A stretch of 64,000 nucleotides of DNA from Candidatus Aenigmatarchaeota archaeon. GTDB taxonomy: Archaea > Aenigmatarchaeota > Aenigmatarchaeia > CG10238-14. The notes under the pieces are model-generated. The model ran no database searches, was not told where the DNA came from, and saw only the letters and a program-made list of their open reading frames with translations. Below, piece by piece: positions 41,457-51,424 of the stretch (positions within the stretch are counted from its first letter, which is position 1; each line of letters opens with the position of its first letter). The position numbers were made by a program, and so were the translations under genes. The stretch is taken from positions 45,124-109,123 of the forward strand of contig JASEGC010000003.1 of assembly GCA_030018415.1 (NCBI GenBank), given 5' to 3'.

Positions 41457-42539
41457 CTAGACTTCTGAAGATTTTATTGCTTCAAGCAAATCTCTTGCTT
41501 TCTTATTCTTCTCAAAATGTTTCCTAATCGGTTTTACTAACTTGTCCAATGCTTCAGAAACAGCATTCTTCAAATCCAAAGGATGTATTTTTCCCTCCCT
41601 ATACATTTTTTCCAATTCTCCATAACTGTAAACTTCTATATTCCCACCGTATTTTGCAGGCCTCTCTATCTCCAATTTTTTCATTTTTCTGAAAATTATG
41701 TATTTTGTGTACTCGAGGATAGGATTATTATCGACAACCTTCTCAGGACAGAAGGCATTACCTATTTTACGTTTGATATCTTCTTTTGTATCATGAACAA
41801 AAATGCAAGTTTCAGGTTTACTCTTGCTCATCTTTGAACTTATCTCGACATCTATCTGTTTGTTCTCGTCAAACCCTTCTGGTTGTTTCATCCCCTGCAA
41901 ACCCATGAGCATGTGATGACTGACAACAACGGGCTTCCACCAACCCAACTTAGGACCGACTTCTCTCGCTAGCATGTTGACTCTTCTTTGATCCACTCCA
42001 AGCTGGCATATGTCTGCTTTCAAGTGGAAGATATCTGCGCACTGCATCATCGGATAGAACAATAAGACTGTTTCTTTCAGTTCTGTTTCTTTTCTACCCA
42101 TGATTGAAAGGCATCTGATGGCTCTATTCAACGTCGTGTTCTTTGCTATGAGTATGACTTTCTTCCAGTATTCAGGATCGGATATAGCATCACTCGCCCA
42201 AAGGAACTCAACTTTATTTGTAGGAACACCGGTAGCCTTCCAAACCTCTATGAAGTATTCACCAACTTTTTTTATCTTCTCTAAATCCCCACCCATCTTG
42301 TTGTTTATCCAACCGAACCAGTCCGCAACCCAAAGCTTGAAATAGATTCCTGCTTTAATCAAGTCTTCCAAATTTATCGCTCTGTAGATTGCAAAAGCTA
42401 TATGTGCAGTTCCACTGGGTTCAAACCCATCGTAAGCGATAGGATGATTCTTTGTTTCTAACAATTCTCTCAGTTCTTGCTCTGTTACTATCTCTTCACC
42501 AACTCTTTTTATTAGTTCAAGCCTTGTTTCTACGTCCAT
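41457..42539 (-). CDS. tyrS: Tyrosyl-tRNA synthetase
   Basis: IAYDGFEPSGTAHIAF, KMSKSKP. Confidence 0.95.
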   Translation of the reverse strand: MDVETRLELIKRVGEEIVTEQELRELLETKNHPIAYDGFEPSGTAHIAFAIYRAINLEDLIKAGIYFKLWVADWFGWINNKMGGDLEKIKKVGEYFIEVWKATGVPTNKVEFLWASDAISDPEYWKKVILIAKNTTLNRAIRCLSIMGRKETELKETVLLFYPMMQCADIFHLKADICQLGVDQRRVNMLAREVGPKLGWWKPVVVSHHMLMGLQGMKQPEGFDENKQIDVEISSKMSKSKPETCIFVHDTKEDIKRKIGNAFCPEKVVDNNPILEYTKYIIFRKMKKLEIERPAKYGGNIEVYSYGELEKMYREGKIHPLDLKNAVSEALDKLVKPIRKHFEKNKKARDLLEAIKSSEV

Positions 42540-42872
42540 TTATCTCACTATATCACTAATATAGTTAACAAAATATATACCAAATTTCATCATAACTTGA
42601 ATATACATTGTAATCCAGTTATTTTAACCCTTTTGTTATCGAAACAAAAACACATTTTTCCATTTCCCCTACTTAAAGAAAAAGTTATCAAGCTCTTACT
42701 GTTATTGGTTCTATTTCATGAGGTTTCTTATTCCTAAGTATTATAAAATTCCATTTACCATTTTTTGAATCTCAAATTATGTTTTCCCTAGGTCCAATGG
42801 ACTTTAGGGGAAACTTGATCCGTGAACTCTCATTTTCTCTTATTCCAATGTTTTTGATAGAATCGGACAGTC

Positions 42873-43067
42873 TTACCTTCTTTGAAAAAATCTTTTATAG
42901 CCTGCCTTGACGAAATTATTTTTCTTATAAAAATTTATCACATTCTCATTATCCAAACCCATGCCCACAAATATTCTTCTTGCCCCAAAATTCTTTGATT
43001 GTCTAGTTATTTCTTGTAAAAGCTTCGTGTCAATTCCTTCATCCCTCAAGCCTTGTTTTACGGCCAA
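42873..43067 (-). pseudogene. GNAT acetyltransferase C-terminal fragment
   Basis: GARRIFVGMGLDNENVINFYKKNNFVKAGY. Confidence 0.5.
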
Positions 43068-43136
43068 TGATTCCGTAAACGATTTAACTCCTCAAATTTG
43101 CCAAGTACAGGCTCTATAGTCCTTGTTTTTCCCCAT

Positions 43137-43233
43137 GGACCGGAGGGGAATCGAACCCCTAGCCTCCTGCGTTTCCTCTGATAATGCGAAGCAGGCAATT
43201 ACAGCCATTATCCTACCGTTGATCTACCGGCCC
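43137..43233 (-). tRNA. tRNA-Ala(CGC) with anticodon-loop intron (~43172-43184) and D-arm insertion (~43199-43210)
   Basis: Acceptor GGGCCGG/CCGGUCC, stem CCUGC/GCAGG with 20-nt loop UUCGCAUUAUCAGAGGAAAC; D-stem GAUC/GAUU only after removing UAAUGGCUGUAA. Confidence 0.85.
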
Positions 43234-43289
43234 ATCTGAACTTATTAATAAAAATATTAAAATACTTAGTATTGAAATAAGTTTTAAAC

Positions 43290-43384
43290 GGGCTCGTAGC
43301 TTAGTTCGGTTAGAGCGCACGATTCCATGATAGGAATGCGAGGCTGATAACCGTGAGGTCCTGAGTTCAAATCTCAGCGAGCCC
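43290..43384 (+). tRNA. tRNA-Ile(GAU) with ~21-nt non-canonical intron (43322-43342)
   Basis: Acceptor GGGCUCG/CGAGCCC, loop CUGAUAA, stem CACGG/CCGUG only forms after removal of AUUCCAUGAUAGGAAUGCGAG. Confidence 0.9.
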
Positions 43385-43532
43385 ACTATTCTTTTGATTT
43401 TACTTTATATGATAAAATTAAATATCGACGGTCAAGAAATGGTTCAATAAAATCCAACCTTGTAACAAAAAACATGTAAATAAGTACTATTTTTATTTGA
43501 ATTTATAAAAAATATTAAATTGCTATGCCTAA

Positions 43533-44165
43533 GTGAATATTATGCCAGGAATCTTCATAGCCTTCGAAGGTTTGACGTCTGCAGGAAAAAAGACTCAAAT
43601 CAAACTGTTAGCAGACAGACTGAGGGAAATGGGAAGAGAGGTAGTAACAATCAGCTTCCCTTCTTATGAGACAGAAATAGGAAAATTAATCAAGAGTTGG
43701 TTGTCAAGGAGCTTACCACTCACTCCCGAGACTGCTTCTATACTCTACGCAGCTGACAGGATGCAATATCAAGAAAGAATAAAGGAATGGCTGAGAAAGA
43801 ATTGGGTTGTGATAACTGATCGATACTGTTATTCGAACATTACCTACCAATCTGCCCTGGGCCTCTCAAAGCAATGGCTAATAGACATAGAGAAACCTAT
43901 CATTAAACCAGATGTAGTCTTCTTGTTGAACATCCCTGAGGAGACAGCTTCAGACAGGGGACTAAAACAGATAAGTCTTCAAGAATTCTTGAAGATGGAA
44001 GGAGAAAAACCAATAGAAACTCTACAAGAAAAAGTAAGAAAAGGATTCTTAGAGTTGGCGAATAACCCCCCTTACCAAGAAAGATGGTATATCATCGATG
44101 GAACAAAACCAGTAGAAGAAATTCATGCCGAGATTTGGAGTATCGTTCAAAAAGAATTGGCCTAG
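43533..44165 (+). CDS. tmk: Thymidylate kinase
   Basis: FIAFEGLTSAGKKTQIKLLADRL, DRYCYSNITYQ. Confidence 0.93.
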   Translation: MNIMPGIFIAFEGLTSAGKKTQIKLLADRLREMGREVVTISFPSYETEIGKLIKSWLSRSLPLTPETASILYAADRMQYQERIKEWLRKNWVVITDRYCYSNITYQSALGLSKQWLIDIEKPIIKPDVVFLLNIPEETASDRGLKQISLQEFLKMEGEKPIETLQEKVRKGFLELANNPPYQERWYIIDGTKPVEEIHAEIWSIVQKELA

Positions 44166-44344
44166 ATTTCCATCCAATTGGTAACTCTCAGACTTAAGTC
44201 TCGTCCTTATAGTAGTCTGGAGGTATGGTCTATTATTTCGAATTGTATGAAAAGTTTAAAGCATTTGCTAAAAATCGAATGGTTAATGAATGATTAAAAT
44301 TAACCCGTAATCAGATAATTTAAAACAGATAGGCAGGCGACAAT

Positions 44345-44575
44345 TTGATGAATATAAGGATAACAGAATCACAAGTCTCCTTTACCCTCGTATTCAATAT
44401 TATCTTAATAGTAACCCTGAGCTTACTCATGGTATCAGGGTATGTTACCAATCCTCCTATGGTTCTATTATCGTACATTCTCGGGTCTTTTGGAGTAGGT
44501 GTTCTTTTCACTACTGTCTATGTTTTGCTATGTCATGCTTGGAATAGGTCTAAGAGAGGAAAAAGAAGGACATAA
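44345..44575 (+). CDS. Small membrane protein
   Basis: Two hydrophobic segments. Confidence 0.45.
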   Translation: MMNIRITESQVSFTLVFNIILIVTLSLLMVSGYVTNPPMVLLSYILGSFGVGVLFTTVYVLLCHAWNRSKRGKRRT

Positions 44576-44596
44576 TAACCCAAAACGTCAGATTTA

Positions 44597-44900
44597 AGAT
44601 AAATTTCTTGATTCAAAATATTACTATGTTAGCGATTATATAAATCACAACTGTGATCCCAATACAAAAATAGATTTTAGTGGTATGAATTTTGTTGCTT
44701 TAAGAGATATTAAAAAGGGTGAAGAAATACCGATTTGGATAAGGTTCTATTTGGCTTAGTTGATAAAAAATTATCTCCAACTCGCGTGGCGAAAGAAACA
44801 CATCTTAAGATTTCACTAATCAAGAAAATTTATCAAAGAATGAAGAGAACCCGGTATAAAAGGCGAATGCCGCTTATCTGCAAGGCCTAAAAGTCAATTG
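44597..44900 (+). pseudogene. SET-domain fragment followed by a NadE-C-terminus-like fragment
   Basis: INHNCDPNTKIDFSGMNFVALRDIKKGEEI; then KLSPTRVAKETHLKISLIKKIYQRMKRTRYKRRMPLICKA. Confidence 0.6.
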
Positions 44901-44994
44901 AACTAATTTTTGTTGTTTATGTGTGAGATCGCTTAATTTATAATCACTAAAGAAACGAAAGATTCTATAGGGTATGGAATTACATTATACATTT

Positions 44995-45385
44995 TATAGA
45001 GCGGGTCGAGGAACAAGACAACCAAGAGAATATCTATTTTATATTCCAGGAATAGCTCTGTGTATGCAGAGTTCGGCTGATTCCGGAGCCCCTGAAAAGG
45101 AAGCTCATCGGACCCTTCATGACCGTACCGAGAACCGACACAGGTGTGCTTGCTGAGAAGGCAAAGACCTGTTGGGGGAACCCAGCCTAGGGAAATCGGC
45201 AAATTAGTGATGTATCTTCGGTAGAAACCATGCCTGTGATCTCTAACTGCAAGTCTTGCTAAGCAAGGCGAGTAGGGTGGGATCGCAGGTCGCAGTGACA
45301 AGGAGGGAGCGAGGTGTTCAGCTAGCTCTTACTAAAAGCCTGAGGTTGCTTAGATCTTGATAAACAGCTTATCCTGTGGTAGTTT
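44995..45385 (+). rRNA. Isolated 23S rRNA fragment (around H61-H71), probably pseudogene or fragment
   Basis: CCGTACCGAGAACCGACACAGGTG, AATCGGCAAATTAG, CTTCGGTAGAAACCATGCCTGTG, GCAGGTCGCAGTGAC are conserved large-subunit rRNA blocks in correct order. Confidence 0.85.
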
Positions 45386-45422
45386 CGAAAGATGTTTAAC
45401 TTTAAAATTTTATTCTAAATAG

Positions 45423-45879
45423 ATGGAAGCAGAGAAAAAAAGAGCAGCACTTTTTATTGATGGTCAATTCATGCTGCCTTTTAGCTTTGAAAAGATGAAC
45501 AAATATTTGCAAAAATATGATGTGGCAGTAAGAAGGGTTTATGTTACGAAAGGGCTCATCAATCACTATGCTAGCGAAGAAAAAGACATTGTAGGTGCAC
45601 TTTATAGTGGTGGATTTGAGCCAATACTTACCGGACACCTGGAAAATGTTGATGCATACTTGCTAGTAGATGCGATGGAAATCATGAGCAGAAGATATAG
45701 ATACGTTAATCATTTCTAGTGGCGACAGTGATATGGCACCTCTTCTACATAAGGCAAAGTTGTATAATAAAAAAGTTGTACTTGTGCATAAGGGTGAAGA
45801 TCCTATACATAAGATTTCTGCAGCGTTAAAGTCTATCGTCGATGAGGAAGTAAATTTATATGCAGAAAACATCACATAA
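45423..45879 (+). pseudogene. NYN/LabA-like domain protein with frameshift near 45710
   Basis: AALFIDGQFML...ENVDAYLLVDAMEIMSRRYRYVN then ISSGDSDMAPLLHKAKLYNKKVVLV in another frame. Confidence 0.8.
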
Positions 45880-45954
45880 ACAAAATTTCTAAAGATATTA
45901 AATTAATCTAAAAAATATTAAAAGATTTATGGAAGTCTATATTGAAAAAGGGAG

Positions 45955-46270
45955 GGATGTGTACAAAACAACCAAAGGGCCATTGAAGAGAACCGATTTC
46001 AAGTAGAAAACAAAAAGTTTTGATAAAGCCAAATCTAACAACTTCTTCTCCTGCTCACTCTGGAAGTACCATTAAATGTTGTTGGGCAATTTTAGGAAAG
46101 CTAAAAAATTGTGAGGTAACAATTGCAGAAGGAAGTGTTTCTATACGATTGAAGCCTTTAGGGCTAATGGCTATTTTGAGGTGCTAAAGATTTTTATGCA
46201 GAGCTTGTCGATTTGAATGAAGATGAGATTATAAGAAAAAGAATTCCTAAGAAGTTTGATTTGTGAACTG
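45955..46270 (+). pseudogene. DUF362-like remnant
   Basis: KVLIKPNLTTSSPAHSGSTI..., CEVTIAEGSVS across frames. Confidence 0.5.
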
Positions 46271-46368
46271 CCATTTGGAAAAACTATTTTTGAATGCGAT
46301 TATCCTAATGCTGCTAAGCTAAAAAACCCATTCTCTTGATTATCTTAAAACTGATCTTCAACTATAAA

Positions 46369-46740
46369 TTAAGCAGCGACTGGAATAACTTCTTCCTTTT
46401 TCTTCTTCTTAATCCATGGTGGAGGAGGATATACAGATGGGTATTCTGGCAATTCTCCCCTCAAATAATCTTTTATTATTTTGTCAACAAGCTCCTTCGT
46501 CTCTTTGCTTTCTGCCTTTTCCTTTAAGGTCCTTTCCAATTCCTTACATTCTGGGCTGTTCTCATTTCTTACTGTTGGAACCTTTCCAATTGGGTTATAA
46601 ATTGCGTGCAGCCGCCTTAGGATGTAATCTTCCAAGTTTTCTCTCTCATATGGGCTCATATCGTCTATTTTCCTGCCAAGGTAAACTTTGGTGGTCTGAG
46701 CGATGATGTGCCAAATTGGTATAAGAGCTTTTCTGCTCAT
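46369..46740 (-). CDS. Hypothetical protein
   Basis: ORF with coherent composition. Confidence 0.55.
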   Translation of the reverse strand: MSRKALIPIWHIIAQTTKVYLGRKIDDMSPYERENLEDYILRRLHAIYNPIGKVPTVRNENSPECKELERTLKEKAESKETKELVDKIIKDYLRGELPEYPSVYPPPPWIKKKKKEEVIPVAA

Positions 46741-46815
46741 CCTATCACTTTATAACAACTAGAATATTAAGGATTTAAATTTAACATGTCCACTCAAGCC
46801 TCATGAGCCAAAAAG

Positions 46816-47619
46816 CTAGATTAAAACCTTTTTAAAAAGCCTTTCTGCTTTCGAAGAATCAAATCTTGGCAGCTCCCAATCCTCTTTAATCCTATACCTT
46901 TTCACAAAAACCTTCTTCTTTCTTATAGGATCAAAGCCTTCCTTTCTGTATGGCTCTTTATATAGCAAAATGCCATGACGCTGCCATGTCGGAGTTTTGT
47001 TAAGATCAATTCCATGCTCCTTGCACAATTTAAAAAGTTCAGCAGTATCTAAACCCCTAAGTCCTTCAGTCGCAGCTCTCGCGCTCTCTCCTTCCTTTCT
47101 CAAAATCCAATAAGCCCAAGAGTTATTGTGATTTCTGAATGCCTCTGCTTGCCTCCATCTGAAATATTTTAAAATCTCCTCTTCCCTCAAAGGAATGCAC
47201 CTACAATCAAAAGCTACAGCTTTAACTTCATGTCTTTTCCTTATAGCTTCATGAAAAACTGAGCTGGCCAAACCTGCAAATGTTGAATCAATCTTTTCTA
47301 TTCTTTGAAAAGGAATTTTAAGAAACAAAAGGTTTATCTCGTCAGAGAAGATATAAGCAAGCTTTGGATTGAAAATAGTAAAAAATTGTTTTGCAGTCTT
47401 GACTAAACATTTAGCAAAGAATTTATCATAAGGAAATTTCAGCTTTAGCTTCTTTGTTAAAGGGCGAAATCTCCAGCCATCCAGCCTGGCAACAAAAGGC
47501 AGCTCTGGCAAACAAATTCCAGAGTAGATTTCATTATCTACCAAAGAAAAAGGACCTTTTGAAGCTTCAGACTTCGGCTCAGGATAACCATACTTCTTCC
47601 ATAATTTTTCTGCTTCCAT
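46816..47619 (-). CDS. tRNA-His guanylyltransferase-like (Thg1/TLP) protein
   Basis: LPFVARLDGWRFRPLTKKLKLKFPYDKFFAKCLVKTA...YIFSDEINLLFLK. Confidence 0.85.
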   Translation of the reverse strand: MEAEKLWKKYGYPEPKSEASKGPFSLVDNEIYSGICLPELPFVARLDGWRFRPLTKKLKLKFPYDKFFAKCLVKTAKQFFTIFNPKLAYIFSDEINLLFLKIPFQRIEKIDSTFAGLASSVFHEAIRKRHEVKAVAFDCRCIPLREEEILKYFRWRQAEAFRNHNNSWAYWILRKEGESARAATEGLRGLDTAELFKLCKEHGIDLNKTPTWQRHGILLYKEPYRKEGFDPIRKKKVFVKRYRIKEDWELPRFDSSKAERLFKKVLI

Positions 47620-47812
47620 CTAATAGAAATTAAATCTTAAAAATTAACTTTCTTTGGCCATGAGGTCAATTGTCCTTTCCCTTAAATTCAAAGATGAGAA
47701 GAGAAGCTCCACCAAATATCTCTCTTCATTTATTAGGTTCATCTGTAAGGAGCGCTCATCAACTCCTCGACTTTTTCTCTGTCTATTTTAGGAAATAAGG
47801 AATAAAACTGTT

Positions 47813-48390
47813 TCAAAATTTCTGCGTTTGACTCTCCTTCCAGACAACCAGTTTTGAGAGAACAAACTCTCTTAAAAAATTCTTAAAACTTCTTATACAT
47901 TCTTTCGTACTGCTTTTTAACTTTTCTTGAGTTATTCGCTCTTTTAAGCTTATAAGGTTCTTCCTCGTTATCCATAGACTGTAAGCTACAAAAACCTCTT
48001 CTCCTTCAGGAAAGGCTTGAGATAGAATTTCTCTTACATCATTTCCATAAAGAAGCCTTGAACTCTTTCTTAAATGATCCTTAAAAGTTCTTCTCATAAA
48101 ACAAAATTTTCCATAGGCTACATTTCCCCTGTCATAAGGACTTATTTCAATTCCGATATTATACTCCTCCTCATTTTTGAGCTTATGCTTGAATATCATG
48201 AAATTGAATCTTCATAACACTTTCTTGGAACAACAAAATCATGATCAAAGACTATTAAAAGATCTAGGTCACTCCATCCAGGAATGAAATCTCTTGCAGC
48301 AGAGCCATAGAAATACCATAGATTCCTGTTAACTCTTTAAAGGTATCTTTTATCTCTCTTAAAATTTTATCATGCAAACATATTCCTTCA
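47813..48390 (-). pseudogene. Nucleotidyltransferase, apparently frameshifted
   Basis: GSAARDFIPGWSDLDLLIVFDHDFVVP in one frame; ORF 47813-48199 downstream. Confidence 0.55.
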
Positions 48391-48405
48391 AACCCGTTTG
48401 CTGGA

Positions 48406-49089
48406 TCATAAATATTCTAAGGCTTCTAAAAGATTTTTGACCTCATGATCAGGTTTTGAGCCTTCAGGAGCAATCTCACCCTTTCTATTAATCCAAATTG
48501 TTTTTATTTTTATGAGCTTTGCTGGAATGACATCATGAACTAGAGCATCTCCTATATTTGCAGTTTCTTCAGGTTTTGATCCAGAAATTCTCAAAACTTC
48601 TTCGTAAAATTGGGGCGTGTGTTTGTGAAAGCTTATGTTATGGTCTCTAAATATATAGTCAAAATATCTTCTACCTCCAAATCTTTCCAGACAAGCTGAC
48701 TTTTCCCTTGCGTTTGCATAGGTTGCTAAGCAAAGCTTATATCGCCCAGAAACTTGATTTAAAAATTCGAAAGTATCAGGAAAGAAGCTTGGTTTTTCCA
48801 CACATTCTTCTAAGGCTTTTTTGTAGGCTGTGACTAATCGTCTAATAACAGGCCCTTCACAAGGCAAACCAAGGTATCTTAGAATTAACTTTGCATGAAA
48901 TCTTTCATCATCATGCCTTTCAGGAAATTTCTTATGAACCATTTCTCTATGTATTTTGAAGAGATAGATATCCCATAGCTCTCTTCCGCTTAAGCCTAGC
49001 TTTTGAGCCAATCCTTCAAATCTTGCGATAAACTTAGAATCTGAATCGTGTAGAGTGTTATCATAATCTATAAGTATAGTTTTAATCAT
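48406..49089 (-). CDS. HAD-family hydrolase
   Basis: ILIDYDNTLHDSD, NIGDALVHDVIPAK. Confidence 0.9.
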   Translation of the reverse strand: MIKTILIDYDNTLHDSDSKFIARFEGLAQKLGLSGRELWDIYLFKIHREMVHKKFPERHDDERFHAKLILRYLGLPCEGPVIRRLVTAYKKALEECVEKPSFFPDTFEFLNQVSGRYKLCLATYANAREKSACLERFGGRRYFDYIFRDHNISFHKHTPQFYEEVLRISGSKPEETANIGDALVHDVIPAKLIKIKTIWINRKGEIAPEGSKPDHEVKNLLEALEYL

Positions 49090-49287
49090 TCTTTTACCCC
49101 ATAAATTTGAAATAATTTTAATAGAATTAATTTTAAAATTGGATAAGATTTAAATTTTCTTCCCAAGCATTTCTACTACGATAAAGGCGATTTTTATAAA
49201 ACTCATTCAGTTTTATCTAAATCTTGGATGATTCTTTGAATTTAGGCTCTCTTTTAATGTTGTCTAAAATCTTTAGAAGCTTTTTCA

Positions 49288-49962
49288 TTACAAATGCTCT
49301 CCAAACCATTCCAAAATCAAGTCAATCGCTCTGTTTAAGTGCTCTGGTTGAGAAAGAATATGATCAGCGCCTTCTATTATCTCAATTCTTTTTGGTTCTC
49401 TTGCATTTTCATACAACTTATAACCATGTTCAACATACTCATCTAAACTGCCATAGATCATCATGATAGGTGGTGCATTCTTGATAGCTTTTAGAAGGTC
49501 GTATTTTTCCAAATCCTTGTAAAAACTTTTCTTGACTTTTCTCGCTTTTTCACGCAGCTTATAAGGAGTTGCTAGAATTGCAATTGCTCTTATCCTTTTA
49601 TCCTGAGCTGCTATTCCAACCATTCCACCAAAGCTTGAACCAACTGCTCCTAATCTGTTCATATCCACCTTATTTGCACCTTGAAGAAACTGCAAAGCAG
49701 ATTTATAGTCCTTTATCCTTTCTGTTAAATTTGCGAACTCGCCCTCGCTTTTCTCGCTTCCCTCTCCACATCCTCTAAAATTAAACCTCAAGCATGCATA
49801 ACCTTGACCATAAAGCTTTTCCGCAATAATTGGCCATTTATAGCCATCCTTGCTAGATTCTAAGCCATGCAAAGTAATTACACATGGAGAATTTTCATAT
49901 GGTAGATGAAGATTTCCAAAAATCAGATTACCTTCAGAATAAAATTTTACCGATTCTATCAT
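49288..49962 (-). CDS. Alpha/beta hydrolase
   Basis: LHGLESSKDG, LGAVGSSFGGMVG, GADHILSQPEH. Confidence 0.92.
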   Translation of the reverse strand: MIESVKFYSEGNLIFGNLHLPYENSPCVITLHGLESSKDGYKWPIIAEKLYGQGYACLRFNFRGCGEGSEKSEGEFANLTERIKDYKSALQFLQGANKVDMNRLGAVGSSFGGMVGIAAQDKRIRAIAILATPYKLREKARKVKKSFYKDLEKYDLLKAIKNAPPIMMIYGSLDEYVEHGYKLYENAREPKRIEIIEGADHILSQPEHLNRAIDLILEWFGEHL

Positions 49963-50031
49963 GACTTACCCCTTTTATTTTCTTAAAAATCAGATTATTT
50001 AAATAACACTAACCTCTAATCCAACCTTCTT

Positions 50032-50618
50032 CTATTTCTGAAACGAAAAAGTCAAGTTTGCTTCTTTGTTTGGGGCTAAATCTTTAACAGGTTTAGTTCC
50101 TAAGGTTACCCATTTATCTGCCTCTAAGTCATAAGAAGCGGTGACGTTGAAGCTTTCAGTTTCCTTTCCATTGTTTCTAGCGAAAAGGGTGATGTGGCAA
50201 AAATTCTTCACAGGAACACTCCTTGCATTCTCTCCTAAAATAATTTCTGGTGTCTCTACCAAATTGTTGTTTGAACAGAATAGAGAAATACCATAGAACT
50301 TGTTGTTCAAGGCAATGTTGTTCATCAGATGATTATAGCTTGAATTGAACAAAAAATACCATCTTCAAAATTCCCTACGACACAATTCACAACAGTTACA
50401 CCCATTCTGCCATCAAGCTCTATACCGAACCCAGTACCATCGCCTGTTATGCTGTGGCCCATGCAATCTAATACGATGTTATCCTTTTCAATGGTCAAGC
50501 AAGTACCAACTGAGATTAAGTCTCCAACCAAATGTGAGTCCTCAGTTATAGGTCCGCATTCTGAAATTGGAGCAGCTCTCACATATCTAGTGCCTAAACT
50601 AAGAACAAAAATTGACAA
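50032..50618 (-). pseudogene. Surface right-handed beta-helix (NosD-like) protein split by frameshift
   Basis: DNIVLDCMGHSITGDGTGFGIELDGRMGVTVVNCVVGNFEDGI in 50325-50618; MNNIALNNKFYGISLF in 50032-50352. Confidence 0.65.
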
Positions 50619-50822
50619 AAAAACATCATGCCTTTTTCAACATTGCACCCCCTTTTAATAATAAGGGGGAAAAAGATTTATTATTATGGACAGGAAATCT
50701 TTCCAAGAACTGCTGGAAAACTAATAGTTTATAAGTTGTTCGAGATAATGTTCGAGATAAATTTTTTTCTTACCTTGGGTAGTTAGCTTTGTCGTCTGTT
50801 TCGGGATGGTTTATCCAGCCCG

Positions 50823-51134
50823 TTAATCATTTCTGGAGCCGGCAGAACCTTTATTCAATCTTTTTTTATATTTCTCAAGAACCATACTTAGTGCTTCTTC
50901 CAAATCAACATCGAAAGAATTTGCAATTGTGATTATTGAATACAGCAAGTCACCAAGTTCGGATTTTAATTCTTCTCTATATTTAAGCGGTTTTCTACCA
51001 TAATCACTCATTTTAAGAATTTCTTTGGCGACTTCACCAAGCTCAGACATTGTATCTAAAACTCTATACTCTGCTGGCGACTCTAAATTATGTTCTTTAC
51101 AAAATTTTTTTATTTTTTCTTGTAGCTTTTTCAT
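50823..51134 (-). CDS. MazG-like pyrophosphohydrolase (cassette gene)
   Basis: EYRVLDTMSELGEVAKEILKM, ELKSELGDLLYSIITIA. Confidence 0.85.
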   Translation of the reverse strand: MKKLQEKIKKFCKEHNLESPAEYRVLDTMSELGEVAKEILKMSDYGRKPLKYREELKSELGDLLYSIITIANSFDVDLEEALSMVLEKYKKRLNKGSAGSRND

Positions 51135-51192
51135 ACTTTGAATAATTATTAGGAATTATAAAAATGTATCGTTAGGGCTGGTGAGCAATTTC

Positions 51193-51270
51193 ATATAACG
51201 CTTTGGGATAAAAGAAGTCGCTGAAGGCGATTTGGGGGAGCGCAGCGAACCGCATATCCACCTGTCATAA
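51193..51270 (-). repeat. attC-like site B
   Basis: Plus strand ATATAACGctttGGGATAaaag ... GCATATCCacctGTCATAA. Confidence 0.6.
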
Positions 51271-51424
51271 CCAAGCCCGATAGGGCGAGACAAGGTTGCG
51301 AAGCAACCGCAGAGTTCCGAGCCCACCTACAAACATAAACTTTTGTTACCAATATCTTTTACCTCCAATGAATTTATCAACGCCTTGTTTTTTAATAATT
51401 CTTAGATTTTTTATATGTGCCTCT

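Noticed and set aside
44933-45301. ORFs on both strands at 44933-45301 and 44974-45156
   Set aside because: They lie on the 23S rRNA-like fragment; their peptides are artefacts of rRNA sequence.
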